A DNA stretch of 64,000 nucleotides from Balneola sp. (GTDB taxonomy: Bacteria > Bacteroidota > Rhodothermia > Balneolales > Balneolaceae), in the NCBI GenBank assembly GCA_003712055.1, contig RHLJ01000005.1, forward strand, positions 62,001-126,000, given 5' to 3'. Of the stretch, positions 8,595 through 17,346 are shown one piece after another (within the stretch, counting starts at the first letter, position 1; every line of letters starts with the position of its first letter). The notes below the pieces were generated by a model, which was not told where the DNA came from, did no database searches, and saw nothing but the letters and a program-made list of their open reading frames with translations. Both the position numbers and the translations under genes were made by a program.

Positions 8595-11500
8595 TATTCT
8601 GCCTCCGTATAAGCTTCAATTTCTAAGTCTAGTTCAATTGGATCGCCGGTATATTCAATCAAAGTGTGAGATTTATGATCTGTTCCCCCAGTAAATCGAT
8701 ATCCTTTAGGAAGGACAATACGGAGTTCATATTCCCCTTCTTCAATGTTGTGAATGGCAAACTTTCCATCTTTACTGGTTATTGCAAAATATTCCAATCC
8801 TCCTGTTGATTCGGTGTCAAAACTACCATCTTGATCTTGATCAAGAAATACGCGGAGGCCTGATTTCAAGGAATCAGCATTTTCTGGAAATGTAACGGTT
8901 CCATAGACATTCGGAGAGAAAGAAAAACCAGTTGTAGTAAATGTTCTTTCAGGAGGGTTTATACCATCATCAATCATCACATAAAAGTATACAGAATCGC
9001 TCTCGGAGATATTCTCCGGGGAAATAGTGATTGATTCTGTTCCATATCCATCCTCATCAAAATTAGATGCTTCAACGTGGGTAATAATTTGAGCCAATTC
9101 AAAAGAACGAATAGAATTCACGTAAAAAGTAAGGTGAGTTGAGTCTGGTAAAACGGTCCAGTAATCGGCATCTAATTGAAATGAGTTTTCATTCTGTGTG
9201 ACTTCCAAATCAATGAGTGGATATTGATAGATATCAGTCACATCAAGAGATACAGAGTCGGGAGCCTGATCTCTGGGAAGAGAAATAAGTACCTGATAAC
9301 GTCCATCCACTAGCTTGGAATGTCCGATTTCCTCTTCGCTCATGGCTGATGCTGAATGAACAATGAATACAGCTCCGGTGTCATTGGTTACCCAAGTCAT
9401 ATTTTCTTCATAATCAAACGTCGGCTGTCCGGTGGAATCATCCTGAGAAACCATAATGGCCCGTGAGAGCTCATGGATCCCTTCTGGTCCAACAACAGTA
9501 ACCAGCACGCTATCAATCTCAGAATCCCAGTCAGCAATGAATTGTAGGTAATTAGGGGTCACCGGATCGGCATATACTTCAAAGGTGTGAGAGCTTATAA
9601 TGTAGGGAGAGTGATCGCTTAACGCCTTTTCGCTTTCATCATCTTCAATATCGTCTTCAATATCACTGATGTTACTTTTACCAGAGAACGTGCTTATACT
9701 TTGCTTACTAAATTTATACTTGGCACCTAGATAATACTTGGTCCAAAGTATTTTGATTTTTGTCCAAGCTGCGGCATAGCTATCAGAGAGATCATCATAT
9801 TTATAACGAATGGCACCATCTACACTTCCTAGTTTATCCCCTCCAATAAAAGGAATAGAGCTAGGGACATAGAAGGTCACATCAACCAAAGCATCAAAAT
9901 CTTTATTGGAGTTCACATACACCGAGGCATCTAATTCAACCATAGGATCAGAAGGGATACTTACATCTATTTCTGCTAATACTCCAGCAGAATAAGTAGT
10001 AGTAGTATAGGTATACTTATCAATGCCATCAGTTGAGTAGCCTAGAAGTTTGTATATGCGATAAAGAATACTTATTGCAGAACTTGTTGTATCAACGTAA
10101 TCCTGGAAAATCACGTCAAGAGTAAAATCTCCTTCTCCAAGGAGACTATTCCAATCATCACCATCCTTGTAGGCACCTACATTTACGTCCCCACTCATGG
10201 TAAATTCGTTCTTATCTATGGTTACTGCGTCATACATTTCCAAAAGGGTTGCCGACTCTCCCCCTAAGGTGAATCCGCCTCCATAAATGGTCGTGATGTC
10301 CGCATCTACATATAAATTAGATGTATTGGTCAGGTTTCCAACTGTTCCACTCATTTCCGCTATCTGGATTCCTTCAAAGAGTTCTAAGGCTTCCTCCAGA
10401 TTATCAGCAGTGTAAGTAATAGATATTTCATCAATAGAAGCTGGATCTCCGGTAAATTTTAAAACGGCATCTATTTCTGTACCTGAGGTAAATACTACAT
10501 CTACTTCTGATTCTGTAATCCCATTTTCATCAAAGGATAAGACGAAGTTCTTTAGGTCCATGGTACCTAAATCTGCATTTTCAATTTCGATGGTTAAGTC
10601 TTCCACCTTAAAGGAAGGCTCGCTTCCGCTAACATCAATTTCAAGGCCAGGATTGTCATCATCGCCCAGGGTTACAGAAAGGGAGAATACTTCGGTAATC
10701 TCGAGTTCTCCTGTTACTTCGAAGACTCCATCCGAGTAAGCGATGTCAAGGTCTTTAGCTTCTACTTCAAGATTTCCGAGGGTCAAATCACTGTTTACAT
10801 CTACTTCAAAGGAATGTAGTTCTCCATCCTTTATTACCAGGCCCGGATCGCTTGATGTTCCAAAATCAGTATCAATGGTTTCGTTGTCTACACTTAAATT
10901 CGCGTCTCCGTAAAGGTAGAATTCACCATCACTTTTCCATTCAACACCTAAATCATCTGTTTTTACACTCAATCCTGAAAATGTGAAGTCTTCGGTTATG
11001 CCGATATTTATTTGTGTAAGTGATCCGTTATCAATGATAAGTCCCGGGTCATCAGAATCTCCTAAAGTGGCAACAACGGCATCATCTCCAATATCAAACT
11101 CGATGTCCCCGTACATCTCGAAATAATCTTCTCCGGAATCATATTCAAAGGTTAGCCCGGTCGGGGCGATGGTCAGGGATTCAACCTCGAAATCGGCGGT
11201 TACCTCAAAGTTGATGTGGGTAATGGTTCCGTCTTCAATAATAAGCCCCGGATCATCGGCATCGCCCAGGCTCACATCCATTTCTTCATCGTCGAAGGTA
11301 ATGGTTACATCCCCGTACATTTCCATATAGTCCTCTGCGGAATCATACTCAAAGGTTAAGTCGTCAGGAGAGATACTAATGGACTTTATTTCAAAATCTG
11401 CACTTACCGAAATTGAAAAGCTTGTTATGGTACCATCTTCTATAACTACTCCTGGATCATCTGAATCACCTAATGAAACAGTCATAGTTTCATCGTCAAA

Positions 11501-11944
11501 GGTAATCTCCACATCGCCAAATATTCCAAAAGTTGTACCTCCTAACCATTCGAAGCCAAGATCGGTAGGGGTTATTGTTAACGATTTAAGATCAAAATCT
11601 GTGCTTACTGAAAGGACAATCGACTCCAGTTCTTCATCTGAAATATCCAAATCAAGGGTAGCATCAATGGTTTCTCCATCAAAAGAAACTTCAACCGTAC
11701 CGTCCAGCTCAAAAAGGTTATCTGCAGAGGAATAGGAGAAGGTAAGTGATTGAGGGCTCACAGTAATACCAAATACAGTTATATCATCAGTATAACTGAT
11801 AGAAAAATCTCCGTCAGAGGTATCAAATTCGATACCAGAAATACCACTTATGGTAAATGACTGTGCGTTAGCTTTTGAAGGTAAGATTAGAAAGGAACAA
11901 ATAGGGATGAGAAGAAAGCCACACCGAATAAAAAAGGATTCCAT
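8594..11944 (-). CDS. Giant secreted repeat protein (cassette copy 1), six units of about 67 aa
   Basis: A 1116-aa exported protein of no family I recognise. The signal peptide is about 1-27. About residues 45-460 are six degenerate units of about 67 aa with the pattern LTFEYDSG..DYFEMYGD, then DDPGLIIEDG and a closing ADF or SDL. The units are very acidic and predicted beta. A long middle region (about 460-900) has no recognisable motif. The C-terminus (about 1030-1105) resembles a Cna-B/SdrD-like fold: VFLDQDQDGSFD, then GLEYFAITSKDGKF and YELRIVLPKGY. It has no sorting tail itself, whereas the co-transcribed partner does. It is paralogous to the protein at 13726. A structural or adhesive surface role is an inference. 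Confidence 0.8.
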   Translation of the reverse strand: MESFFIRCGFLLIPICSFLILPSKANAQSFTISGISGIEFDTSDGDFSISYTDDITVFGITVSPQSLTFSYSSADNLFELDGTVEVSFDGETIDATLDLDISDEELESIVLSVSTDFDLKSLTITPTDLGFEWLGGTTFGIFGDVEITFDDETMTVSLGDSDDPGVVIEDGTITSFSISVSADFEIKSISISPDDLTFEYDSAEDYMEMYGDVTITFDDEEMDVSLGDADDPGLIIEDGTITHINFEVTADFEVESLTIAPTGLTFEYDSGEDYFEMYGDIEFDIGDDAVVATLGDSDDPGLIIDNGSLTQINIGITEDFTFSGLSVKTDDLGVEWKSDGEFYLYGDANLSVDNETIDTDFGTSSDPGLVIKDGELHSFEVDVNSDLTLGNLEVEAKDLDIAYSDGVFEVTGELEITEVFSLSVTLGDDDNPGLEIDVSGSEPSFKVEDLTIEIENADLGTMDLKNFVLSFDENGITESEVDVVFTSGTEIDAVLKFTGDPASIDEISITYTADNLEEALELFEGIQIAEMSGTVGNLTNTSNLYVDADITTIYGGGFTLGGESATLLEMYDAVTIDKNEFTMSGDVNVGAYKDGDDWNSLLGEGDFTLDVIFQDYVDTTSSAISILYRIYKLLGYSTDGIDKYTYTTTTYSAGVLAEIDVSIPSDPMVELDASVYVNSNKDFDALVDVTFYVPSSIPFIGGDKLGSVDGAIRYKYDDLSDSYAAAWTKIKILWTKYYLGAKYKFSKQSISTFSGKSNISDIEDDIEDDESEKALSDHSPYIISSHTFEVYADPVTPNYLQFIADWDSEIDSVLVTVVGPEGIHELSRAIMVSQDDSTGQPTFDYEENMTWVTNDTGAVFIVHSASAMSEEEIGHSKLVDGRYQVLISLPRDQAPDSVSLDVTDIYQYPLIDLEVTQNENSFQLDADYWTVLPDSTHLTFYVNSIRSFELAQIITHVEASNFDEDGYGTESITISPENISESDSVYFYVMIDDGINPPERTFTTTGFSFSPNVYGTVTFPENADSLKSGLRVFLDQDQDGSFDTESTGGLEYFAITSKDGKFAIHNIEEGEYELRIVLPKGYRFTGGTDHKSHTLIEYTGDPIELDLEIEAYTEAE

Positions 11945-12054
11945 AGTCTTCAGTAATTTTTACTGATTTTAGGAATTTGAAGTAACTTTTAAAAATGTGT
12001 AGACTTCTCATAGATGTCTTTTTTGGAAAGAAAATTCGGAAGGATTAGGCATTT

Positions 12055-12145
12055 AACAATTAAGAATGTTCCAATTAGGAATTAGATTGCGATCGTGGGT
12101 CTATCCAAATAATTCCTAATTGATTATTGAAACATTCTTAATTGC
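12055..12145. repeat. Bulged inverted repeat, second copy, at the end of cassette 2
   Basis: AACAATTAAGAATGTTCCAA and the following TTAGGAATTA mirror TAATTCCTAATTGATTATTG and AAACATTCTTAATTG. It matches the repeat at 6920-7016 in arm sequence and in its place next to the stop codon. It separates the two cassettes. Confidence 0.7.
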
Positions 12146-13723
12146 TTATTTAATAAGCATCATCTTCTTAGTACTGGTGAAGTCATTGACTTCCAGCGTA
12201 TAAAAATAAAAGCCTGATGCCAGTGAGGAAGCATTGAATGTAGCAGTGTATGTACCTGAAGTTTGCTGCTCATTCACAAGTACTTGTACAGCCTGACCCA
12301 ATAGGTTGAATACCGTTAAACGTACCATTCCTGCATCCTTAACCTGGTAATTAATGGTGGTAGTAGGATTGAACGGATTCGGATAGTTTTGCTCAAGCCT
12401 GTATTCAATAATTTCTTCGCCTGGTGTTTCTTCATTGGAAACGAACCTGTAATCAAAGAAATAAACCGATCCGGAATTCGTAGCGTCATCCACATCAGCA
12501 TGAGGAGAAGAAACAAGTAATGTTAGTTCATCAGCAGCTACTTGATACCCAAAATTGTCGAATTCTCCAGATTCAGTGATGCTAATTATGTTTGCCTCTG
12601 AATCAGGAGTTTCTTCAAAGAAAGGCCAAATGCTATACTGATATACGGTTCCTGTTTTACTAACGGTACTTTGTGAAGACCGACTGGCACCTACATAAAA
12701 ACCACCAAAATCATTAGCCGCTACAGAAATCCCAAAATGATCATTGTGCTCGCTGCTTGCTTCGATTAATTCTTCGTTTAACTCCCAGCTGTCTTCGCTT
12801 GTTTTTTGGTATAAGTATACCGAACCCGTTTTTCCGTTTTCATTAATAGTTCCCGGAGCACCTATATAGAGGAATCCACCGAAATACTGAAGAGAACTAC
12901 TTTTTTGAACATATACCTGAGACGCGGTAACACTATACCCAAAAAGGTCACTGGAGGCACCAGCTACATCGAAAAGTTTAGCGTTTTGTATCCATTCTTC
13001 ACCTTCTTTTTCGAAGATATATACAACCCCGGTTCTTTCAGTCGCACCATCGGCGTTATAGGCTCCAATTGCAATAATCGATTCGGTAACCATGACAACC
13101 GAATGGCCAAAAGAATCGTGTGAAGAACCATCTTCTGCCATGAGTTTATACGTTTGCTGCCAGCTGCCATCAACTTTTTCAAATAGATAGGCAGCTCCGG
13201 ATTTGATTTCAGTACCAGTAGCCTGACTCGCTCCTACAACTGCAATAGATCCATGGATATCTACTGATACTCCAAACCTGGAGCCTGCTTTTGTATCAGA
13301 AGCTTTCAGCTTTTGAGTTTGTATCCAGGTCGTGTCATTGTATTCATATGCATAAATAGCTCCTGAATGTATTCCTCCTTCATGATCGCCCGTAGCTCCA
13401 ATAAGAGCATCATCGTATCCAAAGCTTACACTTGCACCAAAATTGGCAAAATCAGTTAATCCAAGTGGCGATGCTTCTAACACTATGTTCCACTCGTTAT
13501 TGGTTTTTTGATAGAACAAAACGGATCCGGCAGACTGGTAGTTGCCGATATCCTTTTGAGGAGCGCCCACCATGGCCCAATCTCCTACAAGGGCAGAAGA
13601 CCATCCATAAAGGGCATGTTCCACAGTTTCGGGCTGTTCAGATTCCAGTAAGTCCTGTGCATTTGTCGAAATTGCCAGGAAACAAAGTAAAAGTGTCGAT
13701 AAGATATATTTCAGAAACTTCAT
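12146..13723 (-). CDS. Secreted FG-GAP beta-propeller protein with T9SS-type sorting domain (cassette copy 2)
   Basis: A 525-aa paralogue of the product at 7017, collinear throughout. It has a signal peptide ending near ISTNAQ, propeller blades with SGAAYLFE and TGVVYIFE, and a C-terminal sorting domain (NYPNPFNP, VFNLLGQ, KKMMLIK). The tails of the two copies are nearly identical while the propeller faces differ. This is what would be expected if secretion is conserved and binding surfaces have diverged. It starts 2 nt after the stop of the giant gene upstream (TAATCATG), so the pair is co-translated. Confidence 0.85.
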   Translation of the reverse strand: MKFLKYILSTLLLCFLAISTNAQDLLESEQPETVEHALYGWSSALVGDWAMVGAPQKDIGNYQSAGSVLFYQKTNNEWNIVLEASPLGLTDFANFGASVSFGYDDALIGATGDHEGGIHSGAIYAYEYNDTTWIQTQKLKASDTKAGSRFGVSVDIHGSIAVVGASQATGTEIKSGAAYLFEKVDGSWQQTYKLMAEDGSSHDSFGHSVVMVTESIIAIGAYNADGATERTGVVYIFEKEGEEWIQNAKLFDVAGASSDLFGYSVTASQVYVQKSSSLQYFGGFLYIGAPGTINENGKTGSVYLYQKTSEDSWELNEELIEASSEHNDHFGISVAANDFGGFYVGASRSSQSTVSKTGTVYQYSIWPFFEETPDSEANIISITESGEFDNFGYQVAADELTLLVSSPHADVDDATNSGSVYFFDYRFVSNEETPGEEIIEYRLEQNYPNPFNPTTTINYQVKDAGMVRLTVFNLLGQAVQVLVNEQQTSGTYTATFNASSLASGFYFYTLEVNDFTSTKKMMLIK

Positions 13724-13725
13724 GA

Positions 13726-16700
13726 TTAGTCCTCCTCAGTGTAAGCTTCCATGGTTATTACAATAGTTTGAGGAGTTCCATCAAACTGTATGATTTCAGA
13801 ACCAAATCGGTCGGTTTCTCCAACGATTCGATACCCTTCGGGCAATACGATTCGTAGTTCATATTCTTCATCTGAAGTCAATCCGCTTATGGCAAAGAAG
13901 CCACTGGAATCGGTTATTGCAAAGAGCTCCAAGCCTCCGGTAGATTCCACATCAAAACTGCCGTCAACGTCTTCATCAATAAATACACGCTGCCTTTCTT
14001 TTAGTGAATCAGCTCCTGTAGGGAATACTAACTGTCCGATGATATCCGGTTGATAAGCAAAGCCTTGAGTAACTTCTGTTTTCACAGGTGGATTCTCACC
14101 ATCCTCGATAATTCCGTAGAAATAGAGTGTATCAGCTCCGGTTACAAAATCAGGGATTAGTTCATAAGTTTCTGTTCCATAACCCTCTTCATCAAAGTTA
14201 CTTGCATCTACATGATCAATTAATTTCCCATCGGTAGTTTCTGCTGAAGAAGCTACATAGAAAGAAAGGATTGTAGAATCGGGTAGTGTACTCCAATAGT
14301 CCATTTCCAGTTCAAAGCGATTGTCATCTGTTTTCGATGCGGAAATCGATACATCTGGTGCCTGCCATAACGGAGTAAAGGTTACTGAATCGATGGCTGT
14401 TGCTTGATCGAAAAATGAAATCACCAATTGATACCGACCATCTAACAGTTTAGCTTTGGCCATACTCGAATCTTCATTGAACGCTGAGGGCGAGGTATAC
14501 AAGAAAATGGAAGAGGTATCACCGAATACTACATCCATGTTCTCTTCATAAGTAAGAGTTGGTGTTGTGGTACTGTCATTTTCCGATAAAACTACCCCTT
14601 TAGTTAACTCATAATTTCCTCCGGGACCAATTACCGAGATTAGGGCAGAATCTGATGCCTCAGCCCAGTCAATCTCAATAAGCATTGTGTTTGGCATTGG
14701 ATCGGTTACATCAAAGGTATGTATGACCATTTGAGGAGCAGTACCATCGGCAACAGCTTTACTTTGGTCGTCATTTATTTCCCTTTGAATACTGCTGATG
14801 GTGCCACTACCAATTTTTGATACCTTTCTACTACCAAAGTTGTACTCAGCACCTACATGGTAAGTGTGCCAGAAGGTTTTGATACGAACCCAGCCAGCGC
14901 CATAGCTATGGTGCAGATCGCCATGTTTGTATCGAACAGCACCATCTACACTACCATAGTGTTTGCCACCGATAAACGGAACCCAATGTGGTACAATGAA
15001 TTCTACATCTACAAGGGCATCGAAATTTCGGTGCGTATCAAGGGTAACTGTTGCACTTGCCTCAATAAGAGGGTCACCTGGTATTTTAATATTAGCACTT
15101 GCCTTTACACCACTCCACTCTCTTACCAAACAAGAGCCTGCAGGTAATCTGTTGCAGAAAGACTCTCCAAATGGCAGATAGTAAGTAATTGTACCAATAG
15201 ACAGGTCAATGTCCCCACTTCCTATCAATGAATGCCATGAATCGGATCCGGAACGGTAGGCTCCAACGTTTACATCGCCATTTATTTCAAAGAAATTCGG
15301 CTCAATGGTTACATCATCTCTCATCTGGAGCAGGGTAGCTGATTTGCCATCAAGGGTGAACCCACCCCCATAAATGGTTTCAATTGAGCCCGTAACTGTT
15401 AGTTCTGAAGGTTTGGTAAGGTTATCTACCGATGCTCCTAACAAGGTTAGCTGAACTCCTTCGAAGATTTCAATGGCTTCGCCAATGTTATCTGCACGGT
15501 AATCAATTTCAATACTGTTCAGTTTAGCAGGATTACCTGTGAACTTCATAACAGCATCAATTTCCCATCCCTGAGGGAATACCACACTAACATCTGATTC
15601 TTCAATCCCGCTACTGTTAAACTTGAGATCGAGTTTTTTTAGGTCAATCGCACCAAGGTTAGCATGTTCGATGTCGATTTCCAGGGCTTCTACTTTGAAG
15701 CGAGGTTCAGAACCACTTACGTCAATCTCAAGACCTCCCTGACTTCCTTCACCAAGAGTAACAGAAAGGGAGAATACTTCGGTAATCGACATTTCACCGG
15801 TTACTTCGTATTTACTACTGGAGTATTTGATATCCAGATCTTTGGTCTCTACCTCCAGGTTGCCCAGCTTCAGGTCGCTATTAACATCTACTTCGAAGGA
15901 GTGGAGGTTCCCATTTCGAACTACAATTCCGGGGTCACTGAAAGTACCAAAGTCTACGTCTATGTTTTCGCTATCAATGCTCAGATCTGCATCTCCGTAA
16001 ATGTGATAGTCTGATCCGCTATTCCATTCAGCACCCAGATCAGTGGTCTTTATTTTGAGTCCTTCCAGGGAAAAATCAGCGGTTACACCAATGTTCACAT
16101 GTTGTATGCTGTTGTTATCATAAGTTAAACCTGGATCGTCAGCATCACCCATATTGGCGGTTAGTTCATCACTACCAATTTTGAAGGTAAGATCACCATA
16201 CATCTCGAAATAATCGTTTCCTGAGTCATATTCAAAGGTGAGATCGGTAGGAACAATAGCCAGGCTCTTAATTTCGAAATCAGCAGTAAGGCTAAAGTTT
16301 ACATGATTGATGCTTCCGTTTTCATAAACCAATCCGGGATCATCTGCATCGCCAAATGTCGCATCAATTTCTTCGCTATCAAATTTAACAGAAACCGAAC
16401 CATACATTTCGAAGTAGTCATTTCCGGAATCATACTCGAATGTCATTCCATCAGGAGAAACAGTTACTCCTTTTACATCGAAATCGGCTGTAACGCCAAT
16501 GTTGAGATGTGTTAAATCTCCATTCTCAATTAAAAAACCGGGATCATCTTCATCACCTAAAGCACCCTCAACCTGGGTGCCATCAAAATTAGCAGTAACA
16601 TTTCCATAAATCTCATATTGGGAATCTGCTTCGGAGTAGATGAATGTCAATTCATCTGGAGTGATTGATAGCTGCTTGATAGAAAATTCTCCGGAGATAC

Positions 16701-17250
16701 TCATATCAATCTGTATTATATCCCCATTTTCTATCACTATGCCAGGATCAGATAGATCTCCCACATCGGCATCAAAGGTGTCGTCTCCCAACTCGGCAGT
16801 AAGGCCGCCATATATAGCAAAGTTGGTACTTCCTGTCCATTCAAAGCCCAGGCCTTCGGGAGTTACCGACAGAGACCGAAGGGTAAATTCGTCAGTAATT
16901 GATAATGCAACTTCTGTAAGACTCCCGTTGGTTATTACCAGGCCGGGAGTGTCGGCATCTCCAAAACCAACGTCCATACTTTCTCCGTCAAAAGATGCGG
17001 AAGCTGTTCCATAAAGAGAGAGTATTTCATCAACGTCATTATAACTTAGAGTTAACCCAGACGAAGTAATATCTATTCCATGAACATTAAAGTTCGTGGA
17101 AAAAGAAATGGTATAGCTTCCTCCCGTTGTATCGAAATCGACGCCCGTAATTCCCGGAATGGAAATATTTTGAGCGAATAGCGGGGTGGAAAACATCAAA
17201 AAAGAAAAAATCGCAACGTTACGCGCGACGTATTTTGAAAAATAACTCAT
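13726..17250 (-). CDS. Giant secreted repeat protein (cassette copy 2), seven units of about 67 aa
   Basis: A 1174-aa paralogue of the product at 8594, with the same plan: signal peptide (about 1-26), acidic beta repeats (about 45-525), long middle region, and a C-terminal Cna-B/SdrD-like part (VFIDEDVDGSFD, then YELRIVLPEGY). I count seven repeat units here against six in copy 1, which accounts for the 58-residue length difference. The middle region differs most: this copy has an inserted CNRLPAGSC stretch with a Cys pair. It is the first gene of the operon with 12146. A possible promoter lies at 17281-17309. Function is not known. Confidence 0.8.
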   Translation of the reverse strand: MSYFSKYVARNVAIFSFLMFSTPLFAQNISIPGITGVDFDTTGGSYTISFSTNFNVHGIDITSSGLTLSYNDVDEILSLYGTASASFDGESMDVGFGDADTPGLVITNGSLTEVALSITDEFTLRSLSVTPEGLGFEWTGSTNFAIYGGLTAELGDDTFDADVGDLSDPGIVIENGDIIQIDMSISGEFSIKQLSITPDELTFIYSEADSQYEIYGNVTANFDGTQVEGALGDEDDPGFLIENGDLTHLNIGVTADFDVKGVTVSPDGMTFEYDSGNDYFEMYGSVSVKFDSEEIDATFGDADDPGLVYENGSINHVNFSLTADFEIKSLAIVPTDLTFEYDSGNDYFEMYGDLTFKIGSDELTANMGDADDPGLTYDNNSIQHVNIGVTADFSLEGLKIKTTDLGAEWNSGSDYHIYGDADLSIDSENIDVDFGTFSDPGIVVRNGNLHSFEVDVNSDLKLGNLEVETKDLDIKYSSSKYEVTGEMSITEVFSLSVTLGEGSQGGLEIDVSGSEPRFKVEALEIDIEHANLGAIDLKKLDLKFNSSGIEESDVSVVFPQGWEIDAVMKFTGNPAKLNSIEIDYRADNIGEAIEIFEGVQLTLLGASVDNLTKPSELTVTGSIETIYGGGFTLDGKSATLLQMRDDVTIEPNFFEINGDVNVGAYRSGSDSWHSLIGSGDIDLSIGTITYYLPFGESFCNRLPAGSCLVREWSGVKASANIKIPGDPLIEASATVTLDTHRNFDALVDVEFIVPHWVPFIGGKHYGSVDGAVRYKHGDLHHSYGAGWVRIKTFWHTYHVGAEYNFGSRKVSKIGSGTISSIQREINDDQSKAVADGTAPQMVIHTFDVTDPMPNTMLIEIDWAEASDSALISVIGPGGNYELTKGVVLSENDSTTTPTLTYEENMDVVFGDTSSIFLYTSPSAFNEDSSMAKAKLLDGRYQLVISFFDQATAIDSVTFTPLWQAPDVSISASKTDDNRFELEMDYWSTLPDSTILSFYVASSAETTDGKLIDHVDASNFDEEGYGTETYELIPDFVTGADTLYFYGIIEDGENPPVKTEVTQGFAYQPDIIGQLVFPTGADSLKERQRVFIDEDVDGSFDVESTGGLELFAITDSSGFFAISGLTSDEEYELRIVLPEGYRIVGETDRFGSEIIQFDGTPQTIVITMEAYTEED

Positions 17251-17280
17251 AATACCCTGTATTAATTGATAAGCTAATTC

Positions 17281-17309
17281 AAAGATGATAATAGAATGAA
17301 TTGTTACAA
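17281..17309 (-). promoter_or_regulatory. Possible ECF-type promoter of giant-repeat cassette 2
   Basis: On the minus strand, TTGTAACAA is followed after 14 nt by ATCTTT, ending about 31 bp before the start codon. The upstream element and spacing match the three sites in the CHAT/sigma locus, but the downstream element matches poorly. Confidence 0.3.
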
Positions 17310-17318
17310 ATAATTAGA

Positions 17319-17341
17319 AATGTAGGGTATATGTAGGGTAA
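17319..17341. repeat. Short tandem repeat, two copies of ATGTAGGGTA
   Basis: Two adjacent 11-mers, ATGTAGGGTAT and ATGTAGGGTAA, lie between the ligase stop and the giant gene promoter region. They could be an operator or simply a chance duplication. Confidence 0.35.
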
Positions 17342-17346
17342 CTAAA

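Noticed and set aside
11379-11735. Open frames antisense to the giant repeat genes (also 16640-17014)
   Set aside because: Repeat-rich codon use on the minus strand opens the opposite frame; the predicted peptides are low-complexity Ser/Pro/Val.
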